Shown here one piece after another: positions 16,258-25,737 of a DNA stretch of 64,000 bases (position 1 is the stretch's first letter; every line of letters starts with the position of its first letter). The translations under genes were made by a program, and so were the position numbers. The stretch is from contig CBDCBG010000006.1 in the NCBI GenBank assembly GCA_965214325.1, forward strand, positions 1,736,001 to 1,800,000, in the 5' to 3' direction. The notes under the pieces are model-generated. The model ran no database searches. It saw nothing but the letters and a program-made list of their open reading frames with translations, and was not told the origin of the DNA. The stretch comes from JAJEFO01 sp965214325. Lineage in GTDB: Bacteria > Pseudomonadota > Alphaproteobacteria > Rhodobacterales > Rhodobacteraceae.

Positions 16258-18194
16258 GCCCTGCTCGCCTCCCGGACCGGTTTCTGGCGCGGGCGCAAAA
16301 CCATCTCCTGATGTTGCTGCCGGATCGCCTCCCGCTGATCCTGCGGATAGGCCGTCAGGGGCGGAACGCCCCCGTACAGCGCATAGAGCAGGATGTCCCG
16401 TGCAGGCGGCGCCACGAGCGAGCCGCTGCTGCCATGTTCGACGACCACGGCAACGGCGTATTTCGGCCTGTCGTGGGGCGCGAACGCAACGAAGAGGCCG
16501 TGATCCCGAAGATGCCGGGGGAGATCTTCGTTCTTGGTGACTCCCTGCTCGCGCTCGGCAGTCGAGATGCCACGCACCTGGCTGGTTCCTGTCTTGCCGG
16601 CCATGAGAAATCCCTCGGCAACGATCGGCGACCGCCGCGCCGTTCCTCTCGGACCGTTGACCACGTTGTACATGGCTCGTCGCATCAATTGCAGCTGGCC
16701 ATCGGGCAAGTCGACTTCGGCGGCTGGCTCGACCGGTGTCTCGACGCCATCGATCGACTTGATCAAGCGCGGCTTGATCGCCCGCCCGCTTGCGATGCGC
16801 GCGGTCATGACCGCAAGCTGCAACGGCGTAGCCAGAACGTCGCCTTGCCCGATTCCCGCGTTCAGGGTCTCGCCCTCGAGCCAGCGTTCGCCGCGAACCC
16901 GCGCCTTCCACTTGACCGACGGCACGAGTCCGGACCGTACGGCCGACAAGGGAATGTCCGGGCGCTGCCCCAGCCCGAATTCCTTGCAAAGCTCCGCGAT
17001 GCGGTCGATGCCGACCCGTCGGGCAGCCTCGTAGAAATAGACATCACAGGATTGGGTGATCGCCTTGTCAAGATCCACCCTACCGTGGCCGCCAGCCCTC
17101 CAGCAATGGAACTTGCGCCCTCCAAACTTCAGGTGCCCTGGGCAATGCACGGTGTCGCGCGGTCCCAGCACCCCGGCCCGCAAGGCCGCCAGTGCGGTCA
17201 TCATCTTGAAGGTGGATCCTGGCGGATACTGCCCTTGAACGGACCTGTTGAACAGAGGCACTTGGGCGTGATCGCGGAGCGCGCCATAGTCCTTCACCGA
17301 AATCCCGCGCACGAACAGGTTCGGATCAAAGGAAGGTGACGAAACCATGGCCAGAAGGTCGCCGGTCCCGACGTCAATGACGGCCGCGCTGCCGCTTTCG
17401 CCAGCGAGCCGCGCCAATGCATAGTTCTGGAGCCCATGATCAATGGTCAGCTGCAGGTCGCTGCCTGCAACGGATTCATCGCGACCAAGCTCCCGCATGA
17501 CCCTGCCAGCCGCGCTGACCTCGATCCTGCGGATACCGGCACGCCCCCGGAGATCGGTCTCGCGCTTCGCCTCGATTCCGACCTTGCCGAACTGATACTC
17601 CGGAATCTGCAGGACGGGATCCGGCGATACGGCCCGGGACAGGTCGCTTTCGCTGACAGGTCCGACATAGCCGACGACATGCGCAAAATCCTGCCCCAGC
17701 GGATACACGCGCGACAGGCCGACTTCCGGCGTGATGCCGGGAAGTGCCGGCGCATTGACGGCGACTTCCGCGATGTCCTCCCATGCCAGCTGGTCCGCGA
17801 GCGTGACCGGCACAAACGGACTCCGGCGATCCACCTCCTTCAATGCGCGCTGAAGCTTCCTCTCATCGAGTTCCACAAGCTGCCGGACCTTCGCAATGGT
17901 CTCTTCCACGTCGCCGGCATCCTCTCGCACGATAACAATCCGGTAGTTCTGACCGTTTTGCGCGACAGGGATCCCGTGCCTGTCGAAGACCCTGCCCCGG
18001 CGCGGGGGAATGAGACGCACATTGACCCGGTTGTCCTCGGCCAGAAGCTGGTATTCAGCCGCCTCGTGCACCTGCAGCTGGCGCATCCTCAGCACCAGCG
18101 TGGCCAAAAGGGCAAGCTGGCCGCCGCCCAGCACGAGCGCGCGCCGCGAGATCACTCCGGCACTCTCGTCTGATTCTGCCCACGAACGATTCAT
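16254..18194 (-). CDS. mrdA: Penicillin-binding protein 2 (PBP2)
   Basis: Elongation-specific DD-transpeptidase, 646 residues, anchored by one N-terminal membrane helix (LALLATLVLRM region near residue 30). The pedestal domain is followed by the transpeptidase domain with its three motifs: active serine in PPGSTFKMM, SxN-equivalent QSCDVYFY, and KTGT in MAGKTGTSQV. It cross-links new peptidoglycan in partnership with RodA, whose gene overlaps it by four bases. The start codon follows mreD after 12 bases. Length is usual for the family. Confidence 0.95.
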   Translation of the reverse strand: MNRSWAESDESAGVISRRALVLGGGQLALLATLVLRMRQLQVHEAAEYQLLAEDNRVNVRLIPPRRGRVFDRHGIPVAQNGQNYRIVIVREDAGDVEETIAKVRQLVELDERKLQRALKEVDRRSPFVPVTLADQLAWEDIAEVAVNAPALPGITPEVGLSRVYPLGQDFAHVVGYVGPVSESDLSRAVSPDPVLQIPEYQFGKVGIEAKRETDLRGRAGIRRIEVSAAGRVMRELGRDESVAGSDLQLTIDHGLQNYALARLAGESGSAAVIDVGTGDLLAMVSSPSFDPNLFVRGISVKDYGALRDHAQVPLFNRSVQGQYPPGSTFKMMTALAALRAGVLGPRDTVHCPGHLKFGGRKFHCWRAGGHGRVDLDKAITQSCDVYFYEAARRVGIDRIAELCKEFGLGQRPDIPLSAVRSGLVPSVKWKARVRGERWLEGETLNAGIGQGDVLATPLQLAVMTARIASGRAIKPRLIKSIDGVETPVEPAAEVDLPDGQLQLMRRAMYNVVNGPRGTARRSPIVAEGFLMAGKTGTSQVRGISTAEREQGVTKNEDLPRHLRDHGLFVAFAPHDRPKYAVAVVVEHGSSGSLVAPPARDILLYALYGGVPPLTAYPQDQREAIRQQHQEMVLRPRQKPVREASRA

Positions 18195-18206
18195 GTTCCT
18201 ACTCTC

Positions 18207-18734
18207 TCAGGGCCGTTCCCTGTCCCCGGGACGAATCTTTCTGAGTCCGAGAACGCGCTCGGACAATAGAACGACAACCGGATAGAAAAGGATGGCAAGT
18301 CCAAAGTGCATGATCGTCACATCCATGCCTGGATGACCGGTGCCGGACAGGGACAGCATCGCGGTCTCCACGGCTTTCATCGCCACCAGCACAACCGCAA
18401 TCAGCAGCCACTCCATGAGGAACGTCGCGGCAAGCTGTCGCGCCCGCCGTCCGCGAAGGAACTCGCAGGCAAGAACCACCAGAGCCGCCCACAGCCCGGG
18501 CGGCCGCATGAACAGTATGTCGGCAAGCAGGAAGACCGCTGCCAGAAGAAGGGCGGGCACGAATTCGGAGCGCCTGACGACCCAGGCGAAAGCGAAGACA
18601 AGAATGAATTCCTGACCGGGCATCAAGTCGTCCGGGCCAATGTCCAAAGGCAGAAGCTGGACGAAACCCGTGGCACCGGCCAGCAGGACGAAACCCGCCC
18701 GAAACAGCCAGACACGGCCCACGAGGTCAGCCAT
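18207..18734 (-). CDS. mreD: Rod shape-determining protein MreD
   Basis: A 175-residue integral membrane protein with about five hydrophobic segments. MreD is poorly conserved; the assignment rests on size, hydrophobic pattern (for example GLWAALVVLACEFLRGRRARQ) and its fixed place between mreC and mrdA. The ATG at 18734 is used because it overlaps the end of mreC by eight bases and gives the usual length; an ATG two codons upstream is also possible. MreD links MreC and the PBP2/RodA synthase in the elongasome. Confidence 0.88.
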   Translation of the reverse strand: MADLVGRVWLFRAGFVLLAGATGFVQLLPLDIGPDDLMPGQEFILVFAFAWVVRRSEFVPALLLAAVFLLADILFMRPPGLWAALVVLACEFLRGRRARQLAATFLMEWLLIAVVLVAMKAVETAMLSLSGTGHPGMDVTIMHFGLAILFYPVVVLLSERVLGLRKIRPGDRERP

Positions 18735-19638
18735 CGGCATTCTCCCCCTCTGCCGGCACAGCCTCGACCTCCGGCAACAGCGGGCCAACCAGAACCGCCG
18801 GTGCATCCAGTTTCTCGGTCGGAGGGCTGCGAAGCACACGAAGGAATTTCATCCGGTCGTAATCGGCGGCAAGCCTCAACCTCAGGCGACCGTCGCGATC
18901 CAGAACTACGTTTCCGACCAGCAAATCCGCAGGCAGCACGCGTCCGGCGCCGGACGAGACGACGCGATCGCCCGGCCGCACGTCGTTCGGGACGTCAATG
19001 AGTTCAAGGACTGGCAACCGGGAGTTGTCGCCCGAAAGAAGCGCACTTTGCCCCGATGGCTGGATGGTGACCGGAACGCGGCTTGCACTGTCCGTCAAGA
19101 GCAGCACCCGGCTTGAATGCTGCCCGACTCCAAGGATTCGGCCGACAAGTCCGAGGCCGTCCGTGACTGCCCAGCCGTCCGCGATTCCGTCGCGTGCACG
19201 CCCGACATTCAGCAGCACGGAATGTCGGTAGGGTGAACCGCTGTCGGCAATGACCTTGCCCGTGACCACGGTCAGAGCAGGGTCCAGCCGGGCCTTGTTC
19301 AGGTTGAGCAACCGGGCGTTTTCCTGCTCAAGCTGCAGCGCGGTCTCTCTCCAGGCCTTCAGGCGTCGAAGTTCATCGCGCAACTCCCGGTTCTGGCGCT
19401 GAAGAAAGGTGTAGGACTGAATCCGCGTTGCCAGCTTGACCGTCTCCGTGACCGGCACAAGGGCCCATTCCAGGTTCGGCACGACGAAATCCACGACGGC
19501 AACCCGCACGCGCTCGGCCCGCGACGTATCGTTCCGCCAAAGAACGAAGGTGGCAAACAGGGCGAGCACCAGGAACCCGACGGCGATGTGCCTGATCGGA
19601 CGGAAATAGTCGACTTTCTTGTCGTTTCGCCGTGCCAC
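18727..19638 (-). CDS. mreC: Rod shape-determining protein MreC
   Basis: Periplasmic scaffold protein, 303 residues, with one N-terminal membrane segment (IAVGFLVLALFATFVLW) followed by a coiled-coil stretch (LQRQNRELRDELRRLKAWRETALQLEQENARLL) and the two-lobed MreC core with GLVGRI near the middle. A GTG at 19638 is chosen because the frame further upstream lacks MreC similarity and AGGA lies just before it. It acts between MreB inside the cell and the PBP2/RodA synthase. It lies 119 bases downstream of mreB. Confidence 0.92.
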   Translation of the reverse strand: MARRNDKKVDYFRPIRHIAVGFLVLALFATFVLWRNDTSRAERVRVAVVDFVVPNLEWALVPVTETVKLATRIQSYTFLQRQNRELRDELRRLKAWRETALQLEQENARLLNLNKARLDPALTVVTGKVIADSGSPYRHSVLLNVGRARDGIADGWAVTDGLGLVGRILGVGQHSSRVLLLTDSASRVPVTIQPSGQSALLSGDNSRLPVLELIDVPNDVRPGDRVVSSGAGRVLPADLLVGNVVLDRDGRLRLRLAADYDRMKFLRVLRSPPTEKLDAPAVLVGPLLPEVEAVPAEGENADG

Positions 19639-19757
19639 GATCCTACTTTGGCAACATCCCTGCTCCGCGCCAGTGGCACCTGACCGTGCCAACCGATCCG
19701 GGAGGAATCGACACCGCGATTCCACAACGCGGAACTACAGAAAGACATGCCTCCTCT

Positions 19758-20792
19758 TCAACTTTCGTAGTCGATCACATGGCGCAGTTGCTTTTCGTAT
19801 TCGAGCGCCGTTCCGGTCCCGATGGCAACGCAGTGAAGCGCGTTGTCGGCGACGCTCACAGCAAGCCCCGTCTGTTCACGGATCGCCAGGTCTAGCCCGC
19901 CAAGAAGCGCCCCGCCGCCGGTCAGCATGACGCCCCGATCGACAATGTCCCCAGCCAGGTCGGGAGGCGTCACTTCCAGCGTCGACATGACTGCATCGAC
20001 AATCTGCTGCACCGGTTCAAGCACAGCCTCGGCCACATGCCCCTGATTGATCTCGAATTGCGTCGGCACGCCGTTCAGCATGTCAACGCCACGGACTTCC
20101 ATCGACTGGCCACGCCCGTTTTCCGGCATTCTTGCGCAGCCGATCGTGGTCTTGATTCTTTCGGCGGTGGCCTCGCCGATCTGGACGTTGTGCTTGCGTC
20201 GAATGTAGCTCACGATGCTCTCGTCCATGCGGTCGCCGCCGACCCTGACCGACATGGCGTAGACAATGTCGCTCAGAGACAGCACGGCCACCTCTGTTGT
20301 GCCGCCGCCAATGTCGACGACCATGTTGCCCGTCGGATCCGTGATCGGAAGGCCGGCCCCCATTGCAGCCGCGATGGGTTCGGCGATCAACCCGGCCTTT
20401 CTGGCGCCGGCCGCTTCCACGGACTGCCGGATCGCGCGCTTCTCGACCGGCGTCGCCCCGTGCGGCACGCAGACGATCACGCGCGGCTTTGGAAAGAAGC
20501 CGCGCTTGTGCACCTTCTTGATGAGTTCCTTGATCATCGATTCCGCAACATCGAAGTCGGCAATGACGCCATCACGCAGCGGCCGGATCGCCTGGATGCT
20601 GCCCGGCGTGCGGCCCAGCATCAACCGGGCGTCCTCCCCGACGGCCAGGATCTTCTTCTGTCCGTCCTTGAAATAGTAGGCAACCACCGACGGCTCGTTC
20701 AGGATGACGCCCTTGCCCTTGACATAGACCAGCGTATTCGCCGTGCCGAGGTCTATAGCCATGTCCGAAGAAAACATTCCGCCGATCGCCAT
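19758..20792 (-). CDS. mreB: Actin-like cell-shape protein MreB
   Basis: A 344-residue actin-family ATPase that forms membrane-associated filaments guiding lateral wall synthesis. The phosphate-1 motif AIDLGTANTLVYV is near residue 12, the connecting motifs and phosphate-2 region NMVVDIGGGTTEVAVLSL are near 160, and the adenosine motif VMLTGGGALLGGL is near 290. It is the first gene of the minus-strand unit mreB-mreC-mreD-mrdA-mrdB-ghrA. The N-terminal hydrophobic stretch seen in other MreB proteins (MAIGGMFSSD) is short. Confidence 0.97.
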   Translation of the reverse strand: MAIGGMFSSDMAIDLGTANTLVYVKGKGVILNEPSVVAYYFKDGQKKILAVGEDARLMLGRTPGSIQAIRPLRDGVIADFDVAESMIKELIKKVHKRGFFPKPRVIVCVPHGATPVEKRAIRQSVEAAGARKAGLIAEPIAAAMGAGLPITDPTGNMVVDIGGGTTEVAVLSLSDIVYAMSVRVGGDRMDESIVSYIRRKHNVQIGEATAERIKTTIGCARMPENGRGQSMEVRGVDMLNGVPTQFEINQGHVAEAVLEPVQQIVDAVMSTLEVTPPDLAGDIVDRGVMLTGGGALLGGLDLAIREQTGLAVSVADNALHCVAIGTGTALEYEKQLRHVIDYES

Positions 20793-21144
20793 GCGTGCTG
20801 CCCCAATCTCTTTGGGCCGATAATCTCCCGGCCACCCTGCAATTCAGTCCCTCCACGCGCCGGAAATTTGCCCAAGTGGAAGCCGCTGAAGTCTACTGCG
20901 ATTTCCTGAACGGATTCAACTGTCCCCGCTCCGAACACGTTAAGTTGTGGTTCCCCGAGGCCAATGCCGGTCACGACGCCGGGCCGAGCGGAGAGAGCCG
21001 CAAATGCGCCTCGAGTGACAGGCCGCGGGTCCCGGAGCTCCGCTTGAGTTCCAGAGCGGCCCTCCGTTGCCTGACTCAACCTGGCGCTTCACTGCCCGGC
21101 ACGGCGCAGTGCCGGATGCCATGCTGTCCCGAGAATTGCAGGCG
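20793..21144. other. 352-base intergenic region upstream of mreB
   Basis: No gene recognised. It must hold the mreB promoter on the minus strand. CCGGCA and TGCCGG (around 21095-21115) could pair downstream of csaA, with no T-run. Short antisense frames have no family resemblance. Confidence 0.5.
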
Positions 21145-21480
21145 CTAGAACATGCGTCCGCCAATAGGGACATCCTTGTCCGGCTTCAACAACACGACCT
21201 CGCCGTCCTCGTCAGGCACTCCCAGCACAAGTATCTCCGACAAGACCGGACCGATCTGACGTGGCGGGAAGTTCACGACCGCGAGCACCTTGCACCCCCG
21301 AAGCGACCCGACATCGTAATGCCGCGTGATCTGCGCGGAACTCTTCCTGACGCCGAGATCCGGGCCGAAATCGACCCAAAGCCTGAACGCGGGCTTCCGC
21401 GCCTCCGGGAACGGTTCAGCACGCGTGATCTCGCCGACGCGAATGTCGACCTTCATGAATTCCTCGAAGCTGATCGTCAA
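21145..21480 (-). CDS. csaA: tRNA-binding/chaperone-like protein CsaA
   Basis: Small single-domain OB-fold protein, 111 residues, of the CsaA family, related to the C-terminal dimerisation domain of methionyl-tRNA synthetase. Features are the opening FEEFMKVDIRVGEI, the segment KSSAQITRHY, FPPRQIG near the centre and GVPDEDGEVVLLKPDKDVPIGGRMF at the end. CsaA proteins form dimers, have been described as export-related chaperones and bind tRNA. The gene starts inside the proC stop codon (ATGA overlap), so the two are co-transcribed. Confidence 0.93.
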   Translation of the reverse strand: MTISFEEFMKVDIRVGEITRAEPFPEARKPAFRLWVDFGPDLGVRKSSAQITRHYDVGSLRGCKVLAVVNFPPRQIGPVLSEILVLGVPDEDGEVVLLKPDKDVPIGGRMF

Positions 21481-22295
21481 TTTCCCAACTCCCGGCTTCT
21501 GCCGGCTGCCGCGCTGACAGCCCTCGAGACAAGTGCCGGAAACCCCGTGGCGCCATCCATCAGGACGTGCAGCGCAGCCTCCGTCGTCCCGCCCGGCGAC
21601 GTGACATTGACGCGGAGCTGCCCCGGATCCTCCGGCGAAGCCTCGGCCAGCGCTCCTGCCCCGGCCACGGTCGAACGCGCGAGGGTAAGAGCCATCTCCG
21701 ACGAAAGGCCCTCGGCGCTGCCGGCCGCCGCGAGCGTCTCGATGAGATGGAAGACGTAAGCCGGACCCGAACCGGACACCGCCGTCACCGCGTCCATGTC
21801 CGCTTCCCGGTCCAGACGCACGGTCTTGCCAACGGCGGACAGGAGTTCCTCGCCCGCATGCATGCCGGCCTCGGAAACCTGGCCATTGCCGACGAGTGCG
21901 GTAATGCCCCGCCCGATTGCGGCGGGCGTGTTCGGCATCGCGCGAATGACCGGGGTCGATGACCCGAGCGCCGCCTCGAACCGCCTCAGCGTCGTCCCCG
22001 CGGCAACCGACAGGAAGAGCGTGTCCTTGCGTCCCCCGAACTGCCGCACCGACTCCAATGCAGTGCCCATCATCTGCGGCTTGACCGCGATCACCACGAT
22101 CGCCGGCGAGGCGGGCAGGTCCGCATTCAGGTTCACGCCGGCAAGCGCATCCAGTTCCTCGGAAGGCGCCGGATCAACCACCCAGACGGCACTCCTGTCC
22201 AAGCCCTGCCCGATCCACCCTTGAAGCAATGCCCCGCCCATCTTGCCGCAGCCAAGGAGAACAAGTCCCCGATGCGCGATGTCTCCAAATCCCAT
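21477..22295 (-). CDS. proC: Pyrroline-5-carboxylate reductase
   Basis: A 272-residue enzyme that reduces pyrroline-5-carboxylate to proline with NAD(P)H in the cytoplasm. The dinucleotide-binding motif GCGKMGGALLQGW is near residue 15. Conserved family parts are IRAMPNTPAAIGRG near 115, VTAVSGSGPAYVFHLIETL near 165 and the C-terminal LRVNVTSPGGTTEAAL, which is the substrate and dimer region. It is upstream of csaA with a four-base overlap. Proline supply also supports osmoadaptation. Confidence 0.96.
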   Translation of the reverse strand: MGFGDIAHRGLVLLGCGKMGGALLQGWIGQGLDRSAVWVVDPAPSEELDALAGVNLNADLPASPAIVVIAVKPQMMGTALESVRQFGGRKDTLFLSVAAGTTLRRFEAALGSSTPVIRAMPNTPAAIGRGITALVGNGQVSEAGMHAGEELLSAVGKTVRLDREADMDAVTAVSGSGPAYVFHLIETLAAAGSAEGLSSEMALTLARSTVAGAGALAEASPEDPGQLRVNVTSPGGTTEAALHVLMDGATGFPALVSRAVSAAAGRSRELGN

Positions 22296-22469
22296 GGCGA
22301 ACGTCCCTTTCCGGTTCGTCGCTCCCTATCCCGTTCCCGCACGGTGCGGAAAGCCGTTACGACAGGGCCAAAAGGAAAACCGGGTCGCCGTTTCAGCGGC
22401 CCGGCTCCCGTGCGCCCGCGATCAACAGGGGAGGAAGCAAGTGTGCGGACGCAGCAATCTCTCTTCACT

Positions 22470-22970
22470 TCACGCGCGGCCATAGGCCTCGCTTATGGCG
22501 ACATCCATTGCGCGTTCCGGCGATTCCTTGCCCCATGTGGCAAGCTGAAACGCCGGGTAGAACCGTTCGGCCGCCAGCACGGCGGTCCGAATCATCGTAT
22601 CGACCTGCTCGGCGCTCGCGGATTGCTCTCCGGCCAGCACGAGGCCGTATCGCCATGCCATCAGCCTCTGGGACTGCCAGAACGCGAACGCTCCTGACCA
22701 ACACATGTCATTGGTCCGGTTCAGCACCTCGTAGAGCGCGCCCACCCTGTCCGTTGGCGGATCGATTTCGAAAGTGCAGATCAGTCGCAGGGTCTCGTCC
22801 TGCGAAGACCAGGCAAGGGTAATCGAATACGTCCGCCATTGCCCTTCGATCGCCATGGCGATCTGGTCCTCCGCAAACCGGTCGAACTCCCACTCGTGAC
22901 GCTCGGCCACGTGCTCGACGATGTCGATCGGGTGAAGGTCTTCGGTGGTGTATTGCTCGGTCAGCGACAT
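22470..22970 (-). CDS. YbjN-domain protein
   Basis: About 166 residues of the YbjN (DUF1790) type-III-secretion-chaperone-like fold. Typical segments are HPIDIVEHVAERHEWEFDR, EGQWRTYSITLAWS, LRLICTFEIDPP and NDMCWSGAFAFWQ. The start is set at 22970 (MSLTEQYTTEDLHPID) because Rhodobacterales homologues begin there; in-frame ATGs at 22985 and 23027 are less likely. Function is not established; E. coli YbjN influences motility and stress responses when overexpressed. It lies in the conserved neighbourhood proC-ybjN-ubiK-lgt. Confidence 0.88.
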   Translation of the reverse strand: MSLTEQYTTEDLHPIDIVEHVAERHEWEFDRFAEDQIAMAIEGQWRTYSITLAWSSQDETLRLICTFEIDPPTDRVGALYEVLNRTNDMCWSGAFAFWQSQRLMAWRYGLVLAGEQSASAEQVDTMIRTAVLAAERFYPAFQLATWGKESPERAMDVAISEAYGRA

Positions 22971-23278
22971 GCGCTCTTGCCCCATCTTGCGTGCCTGGTG
23001 GTTGATCCCACCACGGCTTGCCGACAATTCAAGACTCGGTGGACCCTGTCATCCACCTTGCGAGATATGGTGTTCCGAAAGCGGGGACCTGTAAAGCGAA
23101 AACTTGTCCGGATCGAAAATAATGTGAATCGAGCGGCCGGAGTCTCCGGCGACGCCACCCGCCTTCCGCCAAGGACGCCTGACAGGGCCTTGCCATGCAA
23201 GCCGGCCTTGCCGGTCGCGCGACAGCCGGACTCAGCGAACGCTGCCCGCTTCAACGCGCCTGCCGCAGCAGCTCTAGG
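22971..23278. other. 308-base gap between ubiK and the ybjN gene
   Basis: No gene seen. A 6-bp stem with a 3-base loop (GCCGGA 23136-23141, TCCGGC 23145-23150) could end the ubiK transcript or form part of the ybjN leader. No tRNA-like cloverleaf was found. Confidence 0.45.
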
Positions 23279-23533
23279 TCAGGGCTTCTTGCGCCTGCGT
23301 GACTCCAGCGCCTCGACCCGTGTCCGGAGCGCCTCGTTCTCGGCGCGCGCCTTTTCGGCCATTGTCCGCACGGCGTCGAATTCCTCGCGTGTCACGAGAT
23401 CCCGGCCCGCCAGCCACCGGTCGAGCATTCCCTTCATGGCCGTCTCGAACTCGTCCCGGGCGCCCCGGGCGATTCCCATCGAATTCATCATGAGCTGCGC
23501 GAGATCGTCCAGTCTCGGGTTTCGCGTCTGCAT
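23279..23533 (-). CDS. ubiK: Ubiquinone biosynthesis accessory factor UbiK
   Basis: A small BMFP/YqiC-type protein, 84 residues. It starts MQTRNPRLDDLAQLMMNSMG, continues with an amphipathic helix (RDEFETAMKGMLDRWLAGRDLVTREEFDAVR) and ends in a coiled coil (EKARAENEALRTRVEALE). UbiK helps assemble the soluble ubiquinone biosynthetic complex near the membrane. The start at 23533 follows a GAGGTG ribosome-binding site and gives the family length; a longer in-frame extension to 23665 has no homology. It is divergent from lgt, a common arrangement in Rhodobacterales. Confidence 0.88.
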   Translation of the reverse strand: MQTRNPRLDDLAQLMMNSMGIARGARDEFETAMKGMLDRWLAGRDLVTREEFDAVRTMAEKARAENEALRTRVEALESRRRKKP

Positions 23534-23618
23534 TCCGGCACCTCGTCCAGCTTGAGCACGTCCCGGCCCTTCTAAGTTGCAAATGCATGCTTCACAAGGT
23601 TGACGCTTCCACGCAGCA

Positions 23619-24524
23619 ATGCCACGAACGCGATTCATGCAGCACGGAATCCCGTTTCCCGACATTTCACCAATCCTGGTCGAGATTCCCCTGGGCCCGA
23701 TCGATCTGCCGATTCGCTGGTATGCCCTCGCCTACATCGCGGGAATCCTGATCGGCTACTGGATCCTCCGTCGAATCATCGAGCGGCCCAGGCTCTGGAA
23801 AGACGGCGCCCCGGCCCTTGACCGCAAGCGGCTTGACGACCTCATGGTCTGGCTGATCCTCGGCATCGTTCTGGGCGGCCGCCTTGGATATGTCCTGTTC
23901 TACGGCGGCGGGCAGTTTCTGGAAGATCCCCTGTCGGTCCTGCGCGTCTGGGAAGGCGGCATGTCATTCCATGGCGGCCTGCTGGGCGTTGCCGTCGCCG
24001 CTGCCGTGTTCGCGCGCAGGCACGACCTGCCCAAGGCGGGACTCGCGGACGGACTGGCGCTCGCGGCCCCGCCGGGGCTGTTCCTTGGCCGAATCGCGAA
24101 CTTCATCAACGCCGAACTCTGGGGAAGGCCAACGGACCTGCCCTGGGGCGTGATATTTCCAGGTTCCGCCGCGCAGGACTGTCCCGGCATCGAAGGCGCC
24201 TGCGCCAGGCATCCGTCCCAAATCTACGAAGCGGGACTTGAGGGCCTGGTTCTCGGATCGCTTCTACTCTGGCTTGTGCATGCACGAGGCTGGCTCAGGC
24301 GGCCCGGTGCAATTGTCGGCATCTTCACTGCAGGCTACGGCGTGTCTCGTTTCGCAGTGGAGTTCTTCCGGCAAGCTGACGCTCAGTTCGTGACGGCAGG
24401 CAATCCAGCGGGTCACGTCGCGCTTGCCGGACCGGCCGGGGTCACGATGGGGCAGCTGCTTTCCCTGCCAATGATCGCCCTCGGGCTGCTCGTGCTCTTC
24501 TTTGCGCTCCGATCCCGCCAGTGA
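23619..24524 (+). CDS. lgt: Phosphatidylglycerol-prolipoprotein diacylglyceryl transferase
   Basis: Inner-membrane enzyme, 301 residues, that attaches diacylglyceryl to the lipobox cysteine of prolipoproteins, the first step of lipoprotein maturation. Seven or so membrane segments are apparent. The Lgt signature GLFLGRIANFINAELWGRPTD is near residue 160, and RWYALAYIAGILIGYW near 35 contains the conserved early tyrosine. Its product is needed for Pal, encoded elsewhere in this window. A second ATG at 23637 is possible. Upstream and divergent is ubiK; downstream is the methyltransferase gene. Confidence 0.95.
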   Translation: MPRTRFMQHGIPFPDISPILVEIPLGPIDLPIRWYALAYIAGILIGYWILRRIIERPRLWKDGAPALDRKRLDDLMVWLILGIVLGGRLGYVLFYGGGQFLEDPLSVLRVWEGGMSFHGGLLGVAVAAAVFARRHDLPKAGLADGLALAAPPGLFLGRIANFINAELWGRPTDLPWGVIFPGSAAQDCPGIEGACARHPSQIYEAGLEGLVLGSLLLWLVHARGWLRRPGAIVGIFTAGYGVSRFAVEFFRQADAQFVTAGNPAGHVALAGPAGVTMGQLLSLPMIALGLLVLFFALRSRQ

Positions 24525-24672
24525 GAGCAGTTCCAGGTCTCCTCGGCCATGCGCGCCAAACGCGCCGGCCGGCGATGGCCGCACCCGCGACGACCGACCG
24601 GCCAGGACTTTCCCCGGACGAGTTCCGTCTTTCGCGGCAGGACCTGCCTGCCCGCAAAGGACGCGTCTTTCG

Positions 24673-25737
24673 ATGACCGAACTCGAGAGGCGCCTCATCC
24701 AGAGAATCCGCGGCACCGGCCCATTGACAGTGGCGGACTTCATGTCCGACTGCCTGCTGCATCCGGAGTTCGGTTACTACTCCACGCGCGCTCCCCTCGG
24801 CGTGCAGGGCGATTTCACCACGGCGCCGGAAATCAGCCAGATGTTCGGCGAACTCCTGGGGCTTGCGCTTGCGCAGGCGTGGCTCGACCGCGAGGCGCCA
24901 CGACCGGTGTGCCTCGCCGAGCTTGGCCCTGGAAGAGGCACGCTCATGGCGGACATGCTTCGGGCCGGCCGGACGGTGCCCGAATTCGCGGCAGCCCTTT
25001 CCGTTCACCTCGTGGAAGCCTCACCGGTCCTGCGCGAAGTGCAAAGGAAGACGATTGACCGCCCGCTGCGCCATCACGACAGTATCGAGAGCCTTCCCCG
25101 CTTTCCGCTGTTTCTCGTCGCGAACGAGTTCTTCGACGCACTTCCCGTCCGCCAGTTCCAGCGCGACGGAGCCGCATGGCGGGAACGCATGGTCGGCGTG
25201 GACAACGACGGCGCCCTGACCCTAGGCCTCTCCGACCGTGTCAGCCCCGAATCGCTTGCCTGCCGTCTGGGCGATACACGTGACGGCGACATAGTCGAGG
25301 TCCGGGCGGCCGCAAATGCAATCGCAGGCGACATCGGAGCGCGAATCGCCGAACTTGGCGGCCTTGCGCTTGTGACTGACTACGGCGGCCAACGATCGCT
25401 CGGCGACACGCTGCAGGCCGTCCGGGCTCACAGGAGCGTGCCGCCCCTGACCGATCCCGGCACGGCTGACCTGACCGCCCATGTGGACTTCGAGGCGATA
25501 GCGCGTGCCGCCCGCCCGGCGGCCAGCACGCAGGTGATTCCCCAGGGAGAATTCCTCGAACGTCTCGGAATGGTACAGCGCGCGGAGAGACTGGCCGCAA
25601 CGCTGACGGGAGCCGCTCGCGAAAGACATGTCGCCGCGCTTCATCGCTTGACGCACGAAAGCGAAATGGGAACGCTCTTTCGGGCAATGGCGCTCTACCA
25701 GGAGGGCGCGCCCCTTCCGCCCGGATTCACGGCATGA
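24673..25737 (+). CDS. SAM-dependent methyltransferase, MidA/NDUFAF7 family
   Basis: A 354-residue class I methyltransferase of the DUF185 family. In mitochondria the homologue NDUFAF7 methylates an arginine of complex I subunit NDUFS2; bacterial members may act on the equivalent NuoD protein. Seen here: the N-terminal substrate region MSDCLLHPEFGYYSTR and GDFTTAPEISQMFGELLG, the SAM motif LAELGPGRGTLMADMLR near residue 80, and LFLVANEFFDALPVRQF near 140. The ATG at 24673 fits the family start. The stop codon overlaps the start of the next gene (ATGA). Confidence 0.88.
   Translation: MTELERRLIQRIRGTGPLTVADFMSDCLLHPEFGYYSTRAPLGVQGDFTTAPEISQMFGELLGLALAQAWLDREAPRPVCLAELGPGRGTLMADMLRAGRTVPEFAAALSVHLVEASPVLREVQRKTIDRPLRHHDSIESLPRFPLFLVANEFFDALPVRQFQRDGAAWRERMVGVDNDGALTLGLSDRVSPESLACRLGDTRDGDIVEVRAAANAIAGDIGARIAELGGLALVTDYGGQRSLGDTLQAVRAHRSVPPLTDPGTADLTAHVDFEAIARAARPAASTQVIPQGEFLERLGMVQRAERLAATLTGAARERHVAALHRLTHESEMGTLFRAMALYQEGAPLPPGFTA

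Noticed and set aside
15136..17339. Long plus-strand frames opposite rodA and the PBP2 gene
   Set aside because: Both genes have all catalytic motifs on the minus strand; the plus-strand frames are shadows.
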